Positions 1 through 9,185 of a stretch of DNA of 64,000 nt are shown in pieces. This DNA is from UBA4427 sp046351135 (lineage in GTDB: Bacteria; Myxococcota_A; UBA9160; UBA4427). The notes beneath the pieces were generated by a model. It was not told where the DNA came from. It ran no database searches and saw nothing but the letters and a program-made list of their open reading frames with translations. The first letter of the stretch is position 1; each line of letters begins with the position of its first letter. Location: the NCBI GenBank assembly GCA_046351135.1, contig JAXLZA010000002.1:248001-312000 (forward strand). Reading direction: 5' to 3'. The translations under genes were made by a program, and so were the position numbers.

Positions 1-49
1 GGCCCCGAGGTCGCGGTCCAGCCGCCCCGACGACCGCGAGGAGACATCG

Positions 50-859
50 ATGAGATCCCCTTCTTCCTGCTCGCTGCTCGCCCTGTTCACCGTCCTCGTG
101 TTGGCCGGATCCGCGTCGGCGGGGGCGGGCGAGGCGGCGTCGGGCGCCGCGGGAGCGGGCCCGGTGACGTCGTCGAACCTCTTCGAGCGCGAGAAGGAGT
201 GGCCGTATCAGGTCGCGCTCGCGCGCCCGTGGAAGCCCGAGGGTCATGCGGGCGAGTTCGGCTGGGGAAAGGGGACGCTCGGCGTCCTGCTCCGCGTCGA
301 CGAGCACGATCGGCTGCGCGTGGACTTCGGACGCTTCGGGATCCACTGGGTACCCGCGGAAGCGACCGACGTGGTGGCGCGAGCCAATCAGGTCCGGTCG
401 GGCGAGCTGCGCAAGACGGGCCCCAACCTCGCCGTCGCCCTCAACCATCGACTGCTCGATCCGAGCGGGCGGCAGCTCGCGAACCATCCCGACGACCTCT
501 TCCTCGTGCCGAAGCGCGCCTTCGTCCTGGTCTTCGCGGATCCCGCCGACGCCCGCTTCGCCGGGATCGCCGCCGCGACCGCGCCCTGGGCGAAGGAGGC
601 CGGCACGCTGCTCGTCCTGATCGCGCCGGCCGAGCGGCCCGATGCCCACGTCTACAAGTACTGCTTCGACGCCGGCTGGAAGGGCGCCTTCCTCATGAAC
701 CTCTTCGCGGCGCCCTATGCCGACGCGCAGCTCGAGCCCGGAGTCGCCCGGCCGTTCGTCCAGGTCCTGACGCCGGAGGGACGGCTGGTCTACGGCGCGG
801 GCTGGTCGGACGCCGTCCCGGCGGAGGTCGAGCGGGCGCTGGCGGCGATCCGTCCGTGA
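50..859 (+). CDS. Secreted protein of unknown function
   Basis: 269 residues. The ATG follows a GAGGAG ribosome site by about 6 nt. Residues 1-25 form a typical Sec signal peptide (basic start, hydrophobic Leu/Val core, small residues ending at AGSASA), so the mature protein should be periplasmic or secreted. The mature part shows a region rich in Gly, Trp and charged residues (about 50-130) and a C-terminal half with alternating hydrophobic strands and one Cys (YCFD, near 203). That half loosely recalls a thioredoxin-like fold but has no CxxC. It lies 154 bp upstream of the TonB-dependent receptor on the same strand, so a link to outer-membrane uptake is possible but unproven. I do not recognise the family. 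Confidence 0.7.
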   Translation: MRSPSSCSLLALFTVLVLAGSASAGAGEAASGAAGAGPVTSSNLFEREKEWPYQVALARPWKPEGHAGEFGWGKGTLGVLLRVDEHDRLRVDFGRFGIHWVPAEATDVVARANQVRSGELRKTGPNLAVALNHRLLDPSGRQLANHPDDLFLVPKRAFVLVFADPADARFAGIAAATAPWAKEAGTLLVLIAPAERPDAHVYKYCFDAGWKGAFLMNLFAAPYADAQLEPGVARPFVQVLTPEGRLVYGAGWSDAVPAEVERALAAIRP

Positions 860-1013
860 CGAAGCGAGCGCGGCCCCGATCGATCGATGGTAAATCGGTG
901 ACGTATTCGGGTCCAATTTTGACAAAACAGTGAGGATCTCGGCCGACTGCGGAGCGACTGGGCGATCGCTGTTATTCGTTCGCCGCGCTTCACCCGAACC
1001 ACGAGATTCCGAG

Positions 1014-4000
1014 ATGTTCCCCCCGATCCTTCCGCTTGCCGAGACCTGGCGGCGTTCTTCGCGATCCGCTGCACACCCCCGCGCGCGCGCGACGGGCTGG
1101 GCCTCCCGGATCCTGATCGCGTGCACGCTCGGGCTGCTCGGCCCCATGCCGCCCGCTGCTGCGCAGGCGACCGATCCCGCGGTGCCCGCCGAGTCGACCC
1201 CGGCGGACGGCTCTCCGGAGGTCGTGGTGGACGATTCGGGCGAGATCGAGGATTTCGTCGTCGAGGCCGTCCTCGCGAGCGACCCCCTGGCGAGCACCGT
1301 CGAGCTCCGCCTCGAGAGCGATCAGCTCATGAACCTGCTTTCGGCCGAGGACATGTCGAAGTTCGCGGCGAGCGACGTGGGCGACGCGTTGAAGCGCGTC
1401 GCGGGCGTCAACGTGATCGGCGGTCAGTTCGCGGTGATCCGCGGCCTCGAGGATCGCTACAGCAGCACGCTCTACAACGGCGCCCCGGTCCCGAGCCCGG
1501 ATCCGACGCGGCAGTCGGTCCAGCTCGATCTGTTTCCCGCCGACATCGTGTCGAACATCCAGGTCGTGAAGACCTTCTCCGCGGCGTCGCCCAGCAACTC
1601 CTCGGGCGGCTCGATCGACATCGTGACCCACGACTATCCGGAGGAGCTGACCTTCAAGGTCGGGATGGGGAGCGGCTTCAACGAGCGCGCCCTCGACGAG
1701 TTCCGACGCTACGACAACCTCTCGGCGACCGGCGTCCCGATCCACGCGGACGACACGATCGAGTCGGAGTACTCGGTGCTCTTCGGCGGGCGCGAAGTGC
1801 TCTTCGATCGCGAAGTCCGCTTCAAGCTCGTCTTCTCGAACGAGATCGACTACGAGACGCGCAACGGCATGCAATGGCGGCGGGAGCCGCAACAGGGCGA
1901 CTTTCCCCGAACGCGTCCCGATGGATCGACGTTCTTCCTCCGGACCGGCGGTCTGGCCCTCGGCGAGCTCAACCGCCCGGCCATGCGCTGGGACACCCAG
2001 GACAGCATCTACACCCAGCAGCGAACCTACTACGGCGGGCTCGGCTTCGACCTCGACACCGACGGCCTCCACCGCGTCGACGGCTCGTTCTTCCGGACCG
2101 AGAAGACGAACGATTCCGTCCAGTATCGCGATCGTGGGCACGTCCCCGGCGTCGACTACGCGACCATGCTGGCGCTCGAGCGCGACGGCACCTATCCGAA
2201 CCCCGGGACCTACCAGCGGACCGTCGCCGACAACTGGGTCTTCGACTGGCACGACGACCTGACCTACGCGAACGGGAAGCAGTCCTTCTATGCCCCCGTC
2301 TACGAGAGTCGGACGATCGGCCGCGAGCGCGACCTGTCGGTCTATCAGCTGAACGGCAGCCACGACCTCGTCGACCTGGCGGAAGGGCTGTCCCTCACCT
2401 GGGCCGCGAACTACGCGCAGACGAACCAGCACGAGACGGTCTTCCTCACGCGCTTCTCGTTCCAGCCGAACGACTTCTCGGCGCGCCCCCCGACCATCCC
2501 GTCCCGTCCGTCCGATTTTCCGGGCGGCGGCTTCTACGCGACGCGCGACGACATGATCTTCGGGCAGAACGCGATCCGCGAGAACCAGTACTTCAGCCGG
2601 ATCGACCTCGCCTACGAGATCTCGCCGTTCGACTTCCTGAAGGCCGAGCTCACGGCGGGCTACTGGTTCGAGCAGGCCAACCGCGACGTCCGCTCCGAGT
2701 TCCAGACGAATGCGACTCCAAACACGTCCGCCCCGGGCGTCGTCACGAGCGGCGGCGGATTCTCGGTGACCGGCGCGAACCCGATCGAGATGGGCCGTCG
2801 CGTGTTCCGCGGCGGCAGCCTGGATCGCTTCAACGAGATCCAGCGCCCCGCGACGGGGAGCGGCAAGAGGGAGGTCTCCGCCACGAACCTGGGCGGGAAG
2901 CTCACGTTCTTCGAGGACTTCGACGTCGTGGGGCGGGTGCGCATCGAGAATCTCCGCATCGAGACGACGAACGACCCGTTCACGGGCTATTGCGGCGCCC
3001 AGCGCGTGAATCCCGACGGGAGCTGTCCCCAGGCCGGCGGCGTCCCCGGGATCTATCCCGAGCGCTATCTCTTCTTCGATCGGAACGACAATCCGAACTT
3101 CCCGCTCGACGAGGGCGTGTCGCCGGTCGGCACGGTCTTCAACGACCAGATCCTCGGCATCAAGGTCAATCTCGACCCCGCGACGGGCTTCGTCGATTGC
3201 CGCACGCGGGATTGCCTGAATCGCATGTTGTCGGGCGAGATCAACGACACCTTCTACCTCCCCGAGGTCTCCGTCGCCTACCGTCCGATCTCCGACGTCG
3301 CGATCCGGTTCGCCTACTCCCAGACGGTCGCTCGACCGTCGTTCCGCGAGCTCGGCTACTACCCGTCCCTCGAGATCGGGATCGACGAGCTGACGATCGG
3401 GAATCCGCAGCTGAAGACCTCGGACGTCACGAACGTCGACGGTCGCGTCGAGTGGGTCTTCGGCGAGTTCAGCGATCTCGTCGCCCTCAGCGGCTTCTAC
3501 AAGGCGATCCAGGACCCGATCGAGTCGATCCTGCTGCGCGATCCGTCGAATCGCGGCTGCTCGGGGATCTGCCAGTTCCGGACCTACACCAATACTCCGG
3601 CCACGGCCCGGCTCCGCGGCCTCGAGCTCGAGGCCCGCAAGACCCTCGACTTCGTCCCGCTCGACCTGCTATCGGGCTTCTTCGAGGCGATCTCGATCGG
3701 CGGGAACTTCACCTACATCGACGCCGAGGTGAAGCGCAATCCCTTCGTCGTCTCCCAGTTCACCGGCTTCTTCGGGATCACCGACGCCGACCGCGCGGCC
3801 GGCCTCGAGCGCTTCACCCACTACAAGTCCGAGCGCCGCCTCTTCGGGCAGCCGACCTGGATCGGCAACGCGGACGTCACGTTCGACCACGACTCGAGCG
3901 GGACGAAGCTGACGCTCTCGATCTTCGCGATCAGCGAGGTCCTCGACGCCGTCGGAGCGGGGAACCTGTCGAGCAACAACGGCATCACGAGCGTGACGCT

Positions 4001-4229
4001 GGATCGCTACGTCGATGCCTACTATCAGCTCGACCTGACGGGCAGCAAGACGTTCGCGCTGCCCGGCGTGCCGGGCGAGTTCGCCTTCAAGGCCTCGATC
4101 AAGAACCTGACCGACACCACGCGCAAGGTCATCTACGACCAGCGGCAGACCGTCGACGACGTCCGGGAGCGCAGCTTCCGGGTCGGCCGCGACTACTCCT
4201 TCGCGATCGGATACACCTTTACCTACTGA
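1014..4229 (+). CDS. TonB-dependent outer-membrane receptor
   Basis: 1,071 residues from the ATG at 1014. The frame stays open upstream to a GTG at 930, but the ATG places the signal peptide (basic RRSSRSAAH stretch, then a hydrophobic core ending near AAAQA) close to the N terminus. An acidic linker is followed by a plug domain at about 85-210, with the plug-like segments DVGDALKRVAGV and VIRGLEDRY and a typical SGGSIDI plug end. The rest is a long beta-barrel with many aromatic strands, ending in the aromatic-rich FAIGYTFTY expected for an outer-membrane barrel. It should import a large or scarce ligand using TonB energy. Neither the ligand nor a local TonB-ExbBD can be read from the window. 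The upstream 154 bp show no convincing promoter. Confidence 0.93.
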   Translation: MFPPILPLAETWRRSSRSAAHPRARATGWASRILIACTLGLLGPMPPAAAQATDPAVPAESTPADGSPEVVVDDSGEIEDFVVEAVLASDPLASTVELRLESDQLMNLLSAEDMSKFAASDVGDALKRVAGVNVIGGQFAVIRGLEDRYSSTLYNGAPVPSPDPTRQSVQLDLFPADIVSNIQVVKTFSAASPSNSSGGSIDIVTHDYPEELTFKVGMGSGFNERALDEFRRYDNLSATGVPIHADDTIESEYSVLFGGREVLFDREVRFKLVFSNEIDYETRNGMQWRREPQQGDFPRTRPDGSTFFLRTGGLALGELNRPAMRWDTQDSIYTQQRTYYGGLGFDLDTDGLHRVDGSFFRTEKTNDSVQYRDRGHVPGVDYATMLALERDGTYPNPGTYQRTVADNWVFDWHDDLTYANGKQSFYAPVYESRTIGRERDLSVYQLNGSHDLVDLAEGLSLTWAANYAQTNQHETVFLTRFSFQPNDFSARPPTIPSRPSDFPGGGFYATRDDMIFGQNAIRENQYFSRIDLAYEISPFDFLKAELTAGYWFEQANRDVRSEFQTNATPNTSAPGVVTSGGGFSVTGANPIEMGRRVFRGGSLDRFNEIQRPATGSGKREVSATNLGGKLTFFEDFDVVGRVRIENLRIETTNDPFTGYCGAQRVNPDGSCPQAGGVPGIYPERYLFFDRNDNPNFPLDEGVSPVGTVFNDQILGIKVNLDPATGFVDCRTRDCLNRMLSGEINDTFYLPEVSVAYRPISDVAIRFAYSQTVARPSFRELGYYPSLEIGIDELTIGNPQLKTSDVTNVDGRVEWVFGEFSDLVALSGFYKAIQDPIESILLRDPSNRGCSGICQFRTYTNTPATARLRGLELEARKTLDFVPLDLLSGFFEAISIGGNFTYIDAEVKRNPFVVSQFTGFFGITDADRAAGLERFTHYKSERRLFGQPTWIGNADVTFDHDSSGTKLTLSIFAISEVLDAVGAGNLSSNNGITSVTLDRYVDAYYQLDLTGSKTFALPGVPGEFAFKASIKNLTDTTRKVIYDQRQTVDDVRERSFRVGRDYSFAIGYTFTY

Positions 4230-4244
4230 CCGCTGCGAGGCGCC

Positions 4245-4832
4245 TCAGGCGTCGACCCACTCGATCTTCTCTTCGATCGGCCGCCGCCGCCCCTGCGGCC
4301 ACGCCGCCGGATCCGCCGGATAGCCGAGATAGAAGAGCCCGAGGCAGCGATCCTTGGCGCCGATCCCCATCCACTCGTTCATCTGCGGCAGATAGAGCAC
4401 GGGCGGGGTCGACCAGAAGGTCCCGAGCCCGCGCGCCGTGGCGGCGAGCTGGATGTTCTGGACCGCGCAGGCGACCGCCTCGATCTCCTCGACCTCGGCG
4501 ATCTTCCCGATCTCCTGGCGCGCCATCCAGACGAGCATCACCACCGGCACCTTGAGCGGCAGGGTCCGCAGGTTGTCGGCCTTGCCCGGCTTCTGCTGAT
4601 CCGCAGGCAGCGCGGTCTCGTAGAGGGAGGCCAGCGCGTCGGCGAGCTTCTTGCGCGCGGGGCCACGATAGATCCGGAATCGCCAGGGCTCGGTCAGCCC
4701 GTGGCTCGGGGCCCACCGCGCGCTGTCGAGGACGGCCTTGAGATCGGCCTCGGGGATGGGCGTCTCGCTCAGCATGGCGGGCTTGAAGGTGCGGCGCTTC
4801 TGGATGACTTCGTCGATGGCCTTGGGGTCCAC
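4245..4832 (-). CDS. Nitroreductase-family FMN oxidoreductase
   Basis: 195 residues, the usual size for single-domain nitroreductases. The N-terminal KRRTFKP segment matches the FMN-phosphate-binding RRS/RRT motif. SARWAPSHGLTEPWRF matches the conserved APS..N.QPWRF region, and EAVACAVQNIQLAA and GLGTFWSTP match the central helix and the later FMN-contacting turn. It probably uses NAD(P)H to reduce nitro-aromatics, quinones or flavins in the cytoplasm; the YdjA-like subgroup is the best fit. It is convergent with the TonB receptor 15 bp away, where a GAGGCGCCTC palindrome sits. The physiological substrate is unknown. Confidence 0.9.
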   Translation of the reverse strand: MDPKAIDEVIQKRRTFKPAMLSETPIPEADLKAVLDSARWAPSHGLTEPWRFRIYRGPARKKLADALASLYETALPADQQKPGKADNLRTLPLKVPVVMLVWMARQEIGKIAEVEEIEAVACAVQNIQLAATARGLGTFWSTPPVLYLPQMNEWMGIGAKDRCLGLFYLGYPADPAAWPQGRRRPIEEKIEWVDA

Positions 4833-4925
4833 TCTGCGTCCTTGCTCTCGGATGCGAGCCGTCGGGCTCGTGGGTTGTTGGTCTCGGAATTCGGGCAGGG
4901 CTCGGTCTCGACGCGATCCCGCCGC

Positions 4926-5198
4926 TCAGATGCCGAGCTGCGAGAGCGCATCGACGATGCGGCCGAGGAGGATGGACAGGTTCGGTCGGGTCTTCTCCAC
5001 TCGGGCGGCGAGCGACTGGAGCTCCTCGTACAGGGGCTCGGCCAGGACCGTCGCGGGGTTCTCGTCGTCGAGATGGACCGCGACCTCGGAGAGCGTGCGA
5101 TCGAGGAGGGCCCGGTCCTCGGCGGAGAGGGGCGCGCCGGAGGCGAGCTCCTTGCGGAGATGGGCGATCGAGTCCTCGAGCTGTCTTCGCGGGGCCAT
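4926..5198 (-). CDS. DUF4404 family small protein
   Basis: 90 residues. The pattern of an N-terminal helix (RRQLEDSIAHLRKEL), LSAEDRALLDRTLSEV, a middle charged helix pair and the ending LLGRIVDALSQLGI matches the DUF4404 family, short all-alpha proteins of unknown role. No signal peptide or membrane segment is present. The gene reads away from the cytochrome c/PQQ gene across a 64 bp divergent gap and lies 93 bp upstream of the nitroreductase on the same strand, so the two might be co-transcribed. Function unknown. Confidence 0.75.
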   Translation of the reverse strand: MAPRRQLEDSIAHLRKELASGAPLSAEDRALLDRTLSEVAVHLDDENPATVLAEPLYEELQSLAARVEKTRPNLSILLGRIVDALSQLGI

Positions 5199-5250
5199 GG
5201 AATCCCTCCGTCCAGCGGTCCGACCCGGGGCTCGGCCGTGGACTCCCGAC

Positions 5251-5256
5251 TATAGT
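5251..5256 (+). promoter_or_regulatory. Candidate -10 element (TATAGT)
   Basis: TATAGT stands out in very GC-rich DNA, 6 bp before the ATG at 5263. No good -35 lies 16-18 bp upstream. If it is a real -10, transcription would start at or next to that ATG, giving a leaderless mRNA or, more likely, pointing to the downstream GTG at 5359 as the true start. Inference from sequence only. Confidence 0.3.
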
Positions 5257-5262
5257 GCGGTC

Positions 5263-6996
5263 ATGACGAAACGCGCCCATTCGACCTCCCGATCCACCGT
5301 CCCCCTCCCGACCCGAGCCGGGGCCTCGTGCCTCGACGGCGGCCCCGAGCGGACGAATGTGTTAGGCAACCCAGGGCGCGGATCGCGCCGTCCCGCGCCC
5401 GGCGGCGTTCTCCTCGCGGCCGCGGGAATGGTGCTCTCGCTGGCCTGCGCGGGCGGGGACGGAAGCCCGGCCGGGGACGTGAAGGCGACGGCGGCCGCCG
5501 AAGCGCCGGCGGCGCCCGCCGCGGATGAAAAGAAGGGCGATCCCGCGCGAGACGCCTGGGTCGTCCCCGACGCCATGGGGGACATCTACGCGGCGAACTG
5601 CGCCGTCTGCCACGGCAAGGAGTTCGAGGGCTCGGCCCTCGGCCCCGCGCTCGTGGGCTCACCGCTGGCCCACGGCGACGGCCTCGACCCGATCGTCGCG
5701 AGCATCGCGAAGGGCTTCGGCGAGAAGATGCCGGGCTGGGAGAAGACGCTCCCCGCCTCGGACATCCGGGGCCTCGCGGTCTTCCTGCTCGAGAAGCGCG
5801 AGGGGGATCGGGGCGACAAGGGGCTCGGGATCGGGGCGCCGCCGGTGATCCCGACCGGAACGCTCCATTCGAAGCTCCACGACTTCACGATCGAGCCCGT
5901 CCACGGCGGCTTCGTCGAGCCCTACTCGATCGCGCCGCTGCCCGACGGCCGCATCCTCGTCACCGAGAAGATGGCGGGCCTCTCGATCGTCTCGGCCGAC
6001 GGGAAGTCGGTGACGCGCGTGACGGGGACGCCGAAGGTCTACACGGACTCGGTGCTCCGCGGCTCGACCTACGCCGGCATGGGCTGGATGCACGAGGTCG
6101 CGCTCCATCCCGACTACGCGAAGAACGGCTGGATCTATCTGACCTACGGCGACCGCTGCGAGCAGTGCAACACGGCGAGCCGCGAGACGGGACGGCCGGT
6201 CGTCATGATCAAGCTCGTCCGCGGCCGGATCTCGGGAAACGCCTGGGTCGACCAGCAGACGATCTGGGAGGGCGACAAGGAGTGGTATCAGGACGGCCTC
6301 GAGAACGGCGCCGGTGCCCGCATCACCTTCGACGACGCGGGCCACGTCTACTTCGTCGTCGGCCATTTCGTCGACTACCGCGGCATCCAGGACCTCGACT
6401 TTCCCTACGGCAAGATCATGCGCGTCCACGACGACGGCCGGATCCCCGCCGACAACCCCTTCGTGAAGGTCGCCGGCGCGATCCCCGCGATCTACACCCT
6501 GGGCCACCGCGTCGTCCAGGGCCTCGATTTCGATCGCGCGACGGGCCGCGTCTGGGCGACCGAGCACGGCCCCCGCGGCGGCGACGAGCTCAACTGGATC
6601 CGGTCCGGCGTGAACTACGGCTGGCCGGTGATCAGCGAGGGTGTCGACTACGACGGCCGACCGATCCACTACGGCGAGGAGCTCGGGATCCAGGTCGATC
6701 GCAGCACCCTCGAGCGCCCGAAGGTCTTCTGGACCCCGTCCCCGGGCGCCTCGAGCCTCGTCTTCTACCGCGGTGCCGCGTTCCCGAAATGGCAGGACCA
6801 CGCGATCATCGCGACGCTCTCGAAGAACGAGCTCTGGCGCTACGTCCTCGACGCGAACGGCGAGGTCGAGCACGAGACGCTGATCGCGGGCCTCGGCCGG
6901 ATCCGGGACGTCGAGGTCGGGACGCAGGGCGAGCTGCTGCTCCTGCTCGAGCACCGGACCGGCAGCCAGATCCTTCGAGTCGAGCCCGTGCGCTGA
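5263..6996 (+). CDS. Cytochrome c / PQQ-type sugar dehydrogenase lipoprotein
   Basis: 577 residues from ATG 5263. A GTG at 5359 (codon 33) is a serious alternative, because it puts the lipobox (LSLAC, Cys62 by the longer numbering) at residue 30, a normal lipoprotein length. After an Ala-rich linker comes a class I cytochrome c domain: haem site CAVCH (Cys113, Cys116, His117) and a probable Met ligand in GEKMPGW. From about residue 200 to the end is a soluble-glucose-dehydrogenase-like six-bladed propeller (GMGWMHEVALHPDY, TLGHRVVQGLDF, EHGPRGGDELNWI, NYGWPV), the PQQ-dependent sugar dehydrogenase family. It would oxidise a sugar or alcohol in the periplasm and pass electrons through the fused haem. 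No PQQ synthesis genes are nearby. Substrate unknown. Confidence 0.88.
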   Translation: MTKRAHSTSRSTVPLPTRAGASCLDGGPERTNVLGNPGRGSRRPAPGGVLLAAAGMVLSLACAGGDGSPAGDVKATAAAEAPAAPAADEKKGDPARDAWVVPDAMGDIYAANCAVCHGKEFEGSALGPALVGSPLAHGDGLDPIVASIAKGFGEKMPGWEKTLPASDIRGLAVFLLEKREGDRGDKGLGIGAPPVIPTGTLHSKLHDFTIEPVHGGFVEPYSIAPLPDGRILVTEKMAGLSIVSADGKSVTRVTGTPKVYTDSVLRGSTYAGMGWMHEVALHPDYAKNGWIYLTYGDRCEQCNTASRETGRPVVMIKLVRGRISGNAWVDQQTIWEGDKEWYQDGLENGAGARITFDDAGHVYFVVGHFVDYRGIQDLDFPYGKIMRVHDDGRIPADNPFVKVAGAIPAIYTLGHRVVQGLDFDRATGRVWATEHGPRGGDELNWIRSGVNYGWPVISEGVDYDGRPIHYGEELGIQVDRSTLERPKVFWTPSPGASSLVFYRGAAFPKWQDHAIIATLSKNELWRYVLDANGEVEHETLIAGLGRIRDVEVGTQGELLLLLEHRTGSQILRVEPVR

Positions 6997-7033
6997 CGGC
7001 GCGGTCGGCCCCGGCCCCCGCGCCTCGTCTCGC

Positions 7034-8500
7034 CTAGCGCACCGGCACCGCGATCGTCTTCGACTCGAGGTGCTCCTCGAAGCCGATCGCGGAGTGCTCG
7101 CGGCCGATGCCGGACTCCTTGTAGCCGCCGAAGGGCACGTCCCAGTTGTAGTAGGCGCCGCCGCAGACCGAGAGCGTCCCCGTCCGGATGCGGCGCGCGA
7201 CGGACAGCGCGCGCTCGACGTCGCCGCCCATGATCGCGCCGGAGAGGCCGTAGCGGGAGTTGTTGGCGATCCGGATCGCGTCGGCCTCGTCCTCGTAGCC
7301 GAGGATCGTCTGGACCGGGCCGAAGACCTCGTTCTGCGCCAGCGCGGAGTCCTCGTCGGCGACGAACGCGGTCGGCTCGAAGTAGTAGCCCCGGGGCAGA
7401 TGCTTCGGCCGCCCCCCGCCGACGACGAGCTTCGCGCCGTCGGCGATCGCGCGCTGGACGTGGCCTTCGACCCGCTCGCGCTGGATCGCGCTGTTGAGCG
7501 GGCCCATGATGTTCTGCGGATCGAAGGGATCGCCGTACTTCACGTTCTGCATCGCCTGCTTCGTCGCGTCGAGGACGGCGTCGAGCTCGCGCTTCGGGAC
7601 GAGCAGCCGCGTCAGGATCGCGCAGCCCTGGCCGCCGTGGAAGCAGACCGAGGCGGCCATCGCACCGGCGACGGCCGGAAGATGCGGCATGTCGGGGAGC
7701 ACGATCGCGGCGGACTTCCCCCCGAGCTCGAGCTGCGCGCGCTTGACCTGCGGCGCACAGACCTCGAGGATGCGCTTGCCGACGGCGGTCGAGCCGGTGA
7801 ACCCGACGAGGTCGACGCGGCGGTCGCCGGTCAGGACCTCCCCGACGTCGTTGTTGAAGGCGGTCAGGACGTTGAAGACGCCGCGGGGCAGGTCGGTCGC
7901 GGTCGCGGCGACCTCGCCGAGGAAGTTCGCGCACCACGAGGTCGAGGGCGCGGCCTTCAGCACGACGGTGCAGCCGGCGGCCAGCGCCCAGCCGACCTTC
8001 TTCAGGTTGATGTCGTTGGGCACGTTCCAGGGCGTGATCGCGGCGACGACGCCCGCCGCCTCCATCTCGATCCAGCGCTGCGTCCTCTGGCCCATCACCT
8101 CGGCGATGCCCATGTCGCGCCGCCACTCGTAGGCCTCGAGGAAGTCGGCGTAGTTCCCGAGCCAGTTGACGGGATCGTTGAGCGCCGCGCCGTAGGTCAT
8201 GAAGATCGGGCAGCCGACCTCGGCGACGGTGATCTTGCGGAGCTCCTCGAGGCGGGCGTTCAGGCCGTCGCGCAGCTGGCGCAGGCAGTGGGCGCGGAAG
8301 GCGTGGTCCCGGGACCAATCGGTCTCGTCGAAGGCGCGGCGGGCGGCGGCGATCGCGCGCCGGGCGTCGTCGGCGGTGGCGTTCGGGACCTGGCCCAGGA
8401 TCTCTTCGGTTGCGGGGTTCTCGTTGTCGAAGTGGCCGCGGCCGGTCGCTTCGACCAGCTCGCCGTCGATCAGGAGTCGGGCGTCGCGATAGACGGTCAT
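7034..8500 (-). CDS. NAD(P)-dependent aldehyde dehydrogenase
   Basis: 488 residues, the normal length of the ALDH superfamily. Landmarks are ITPWNVP (near 155-161, cofactor/active-site wall), the dinucleotide-binding FTGSTAVGK (234-242), LELGGK with general-base Glu258, GQGC with nucleophile Cys293, and the conserved ending region with EVFGPV and PFGGYKESGIGRE. The NVP in place of the usual NFP and LKAAPSTS in place of LKPAE resemble actinobacterial and deltaproteobacterial catabolic ALDHs. It should oxidise an aldehyde to a carboxylic acid in the cytoplasm. The next gene, encoding an NTF2-like protein, is divergent. Substrate unknown; terpene- or fatty-aldehyde oxidation would suit the neighbourhood. 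Confidence 0.95.
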   Translation of the reverse strand: MTVYRDARLLIDGELVEATGRGHFDNENPATEEILGQVPNATADDARRAIAAARRAFDETDWSRDHAFRAHCLRQLRDGLNARLEELRKITVAEVGCPIFMTYGAALNDPVNWLGNYADFLEAYEWRRDMGIAEVMGQRTQRWIEMEAAGVVAAITPWNVPNDINLKKVGWALAAGCTVVLKAAPSTSWCANFLGEVAATATDLPRGVFNVLTAFNNDVGEVLTGDRRVDLVGFTGSTAVGKRILEVCAPQVKRAQLELGGKSAAIVLPDMPHLPAVAGAMAASVCFHGGQGCAILTRLLVPKRELDAVLDATKQAMQNVKYGDPFDPQNIMGPLNSAIQRERVEGHVQRAIADGAKLVVGGGRPKHLPRGYYFEPTAFVADEDSALAQNEVFGPVQTILGYEDEADAIRIANNSRYGLSGAIMGGDVERALSVARRIRTGTLSVCGGAYYNWDVPFGGYKESGIGREHSAIGFEEHLESKTIAVPVR

Positions 8501-8616
8501 GGTGGGGTCTCCGGGTTCGGTCGCGGAGGCTAACCCAGGCCCGGCCCGCCGGCTGGCGAAGCCCCCGGGCGCGGGCGATGCTGGTCGTCTTCCCTCGACC
8601 CCTGAAGGAGAGTCCC

Positions 8617-9159
8617 ATGCCGACGCCCCTCGAAGCCGAAGCCATCGCCCGATACCGCGAGTTCGTGGCCGCCCGCGACGAGGTCGACGCCGGCAAGCGC
8701 TCCTGGGCCTCGCTCGGCGACTTCTTCACCGAGGACGCCGTCTACATCGATCCCGCCTGGGGTCGGATCGAAGGGCGCGAGGCCATCCGCGACTTCATGG
8801 AGAAGTCGATGGCCGGGCTGACCGGGTACGGCTGGTCGACCCCCGAGAACTGGATCATGGCCGAGGGGCCGCGCGTCGTGTCGCAGTGGGACCAGGTCCT
8901 GGGCAACGACGCCGAGGGAAGGCCCTGGGTCGTCCCCGGCCTCTCGATCCTCTACTACGCGGGCAAACACGCCGGCCAGGGCCTCTTCTGCTACAGCCAC
9001 GACATGCTCAACATGACGCACATCGGGCAGACGATGCGCGACATGGGCTGGCGGCCGCCGAAGGAGTTCAACATGCCGCCGCGCAAGCCGGTGCGCGACG
9101 TGTCGCTCCCGAAGGCCTGGGCCCACCTCGATCCGAGCCGCAAGCTCTTCGTGCGCTGA
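8617..9159 (+). CDS. NTF2-like (SnoaL-type) protein
   Basis: 180 residues from ATG 8617, which has a strong AAGGAG site 6 nt upstream. The N-terminal helix ARYREFVAARD, then FFTEDAVYIDPAWGRIEGREAIRDFM, is the standard NTF2-like/SnoaL cone start (helix, D-A-V-Y-x-D-P, then G-R-x-A-I). The family includes small isomerases, dehydratases and hydrolases acting on polyketides, steroids and terpenes, so catalysis is possible but not shown. The C-terminal 35 residues (PPRKPVRD...) extend beyond the fold. It is one of four such genes in the window. Confidence 0.82.
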   Translation: MPTPLEAEAIARYREFVAARDEVDAGKRSWASLGDFFTEDAVYIDPAWGRIEGREAIRDFMEKSMAGLTGYGWSTPENWIMAEGPRVVSQWDQVLGNDAEGRPWVVPGLSILYYAGKHAGQGLFCYSHDMLNMTHIGQTMRDMGWRPPKEFNMPPRKPVRDVSLPKAWAHLDPSRKLFVR

Positions 9160-9185
9160 CGTCGATTCGCTGGCCGAGCGGCCGC

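Noticed and set aside
919..924. TTGACA upstream of the TonB receptor as a -35 box
   Set aside because: No acceptable -10 lies 16-18 bp downstream, so it is not called a promoter.
990..2432. 480-codon minus-strand open frame opposite the TonB receptor
   Set aside because: No motif, charged repetitive composition. The plus strand encodes a clear plug domain.
4236..4245. GAGGCGCCTC palindrome between the TonB receptor and nitroreductase as a terminator
   Set aside because: No loop and no T-run; it overlaps the nitroreductase stop region. Too weak to list as a terminator.
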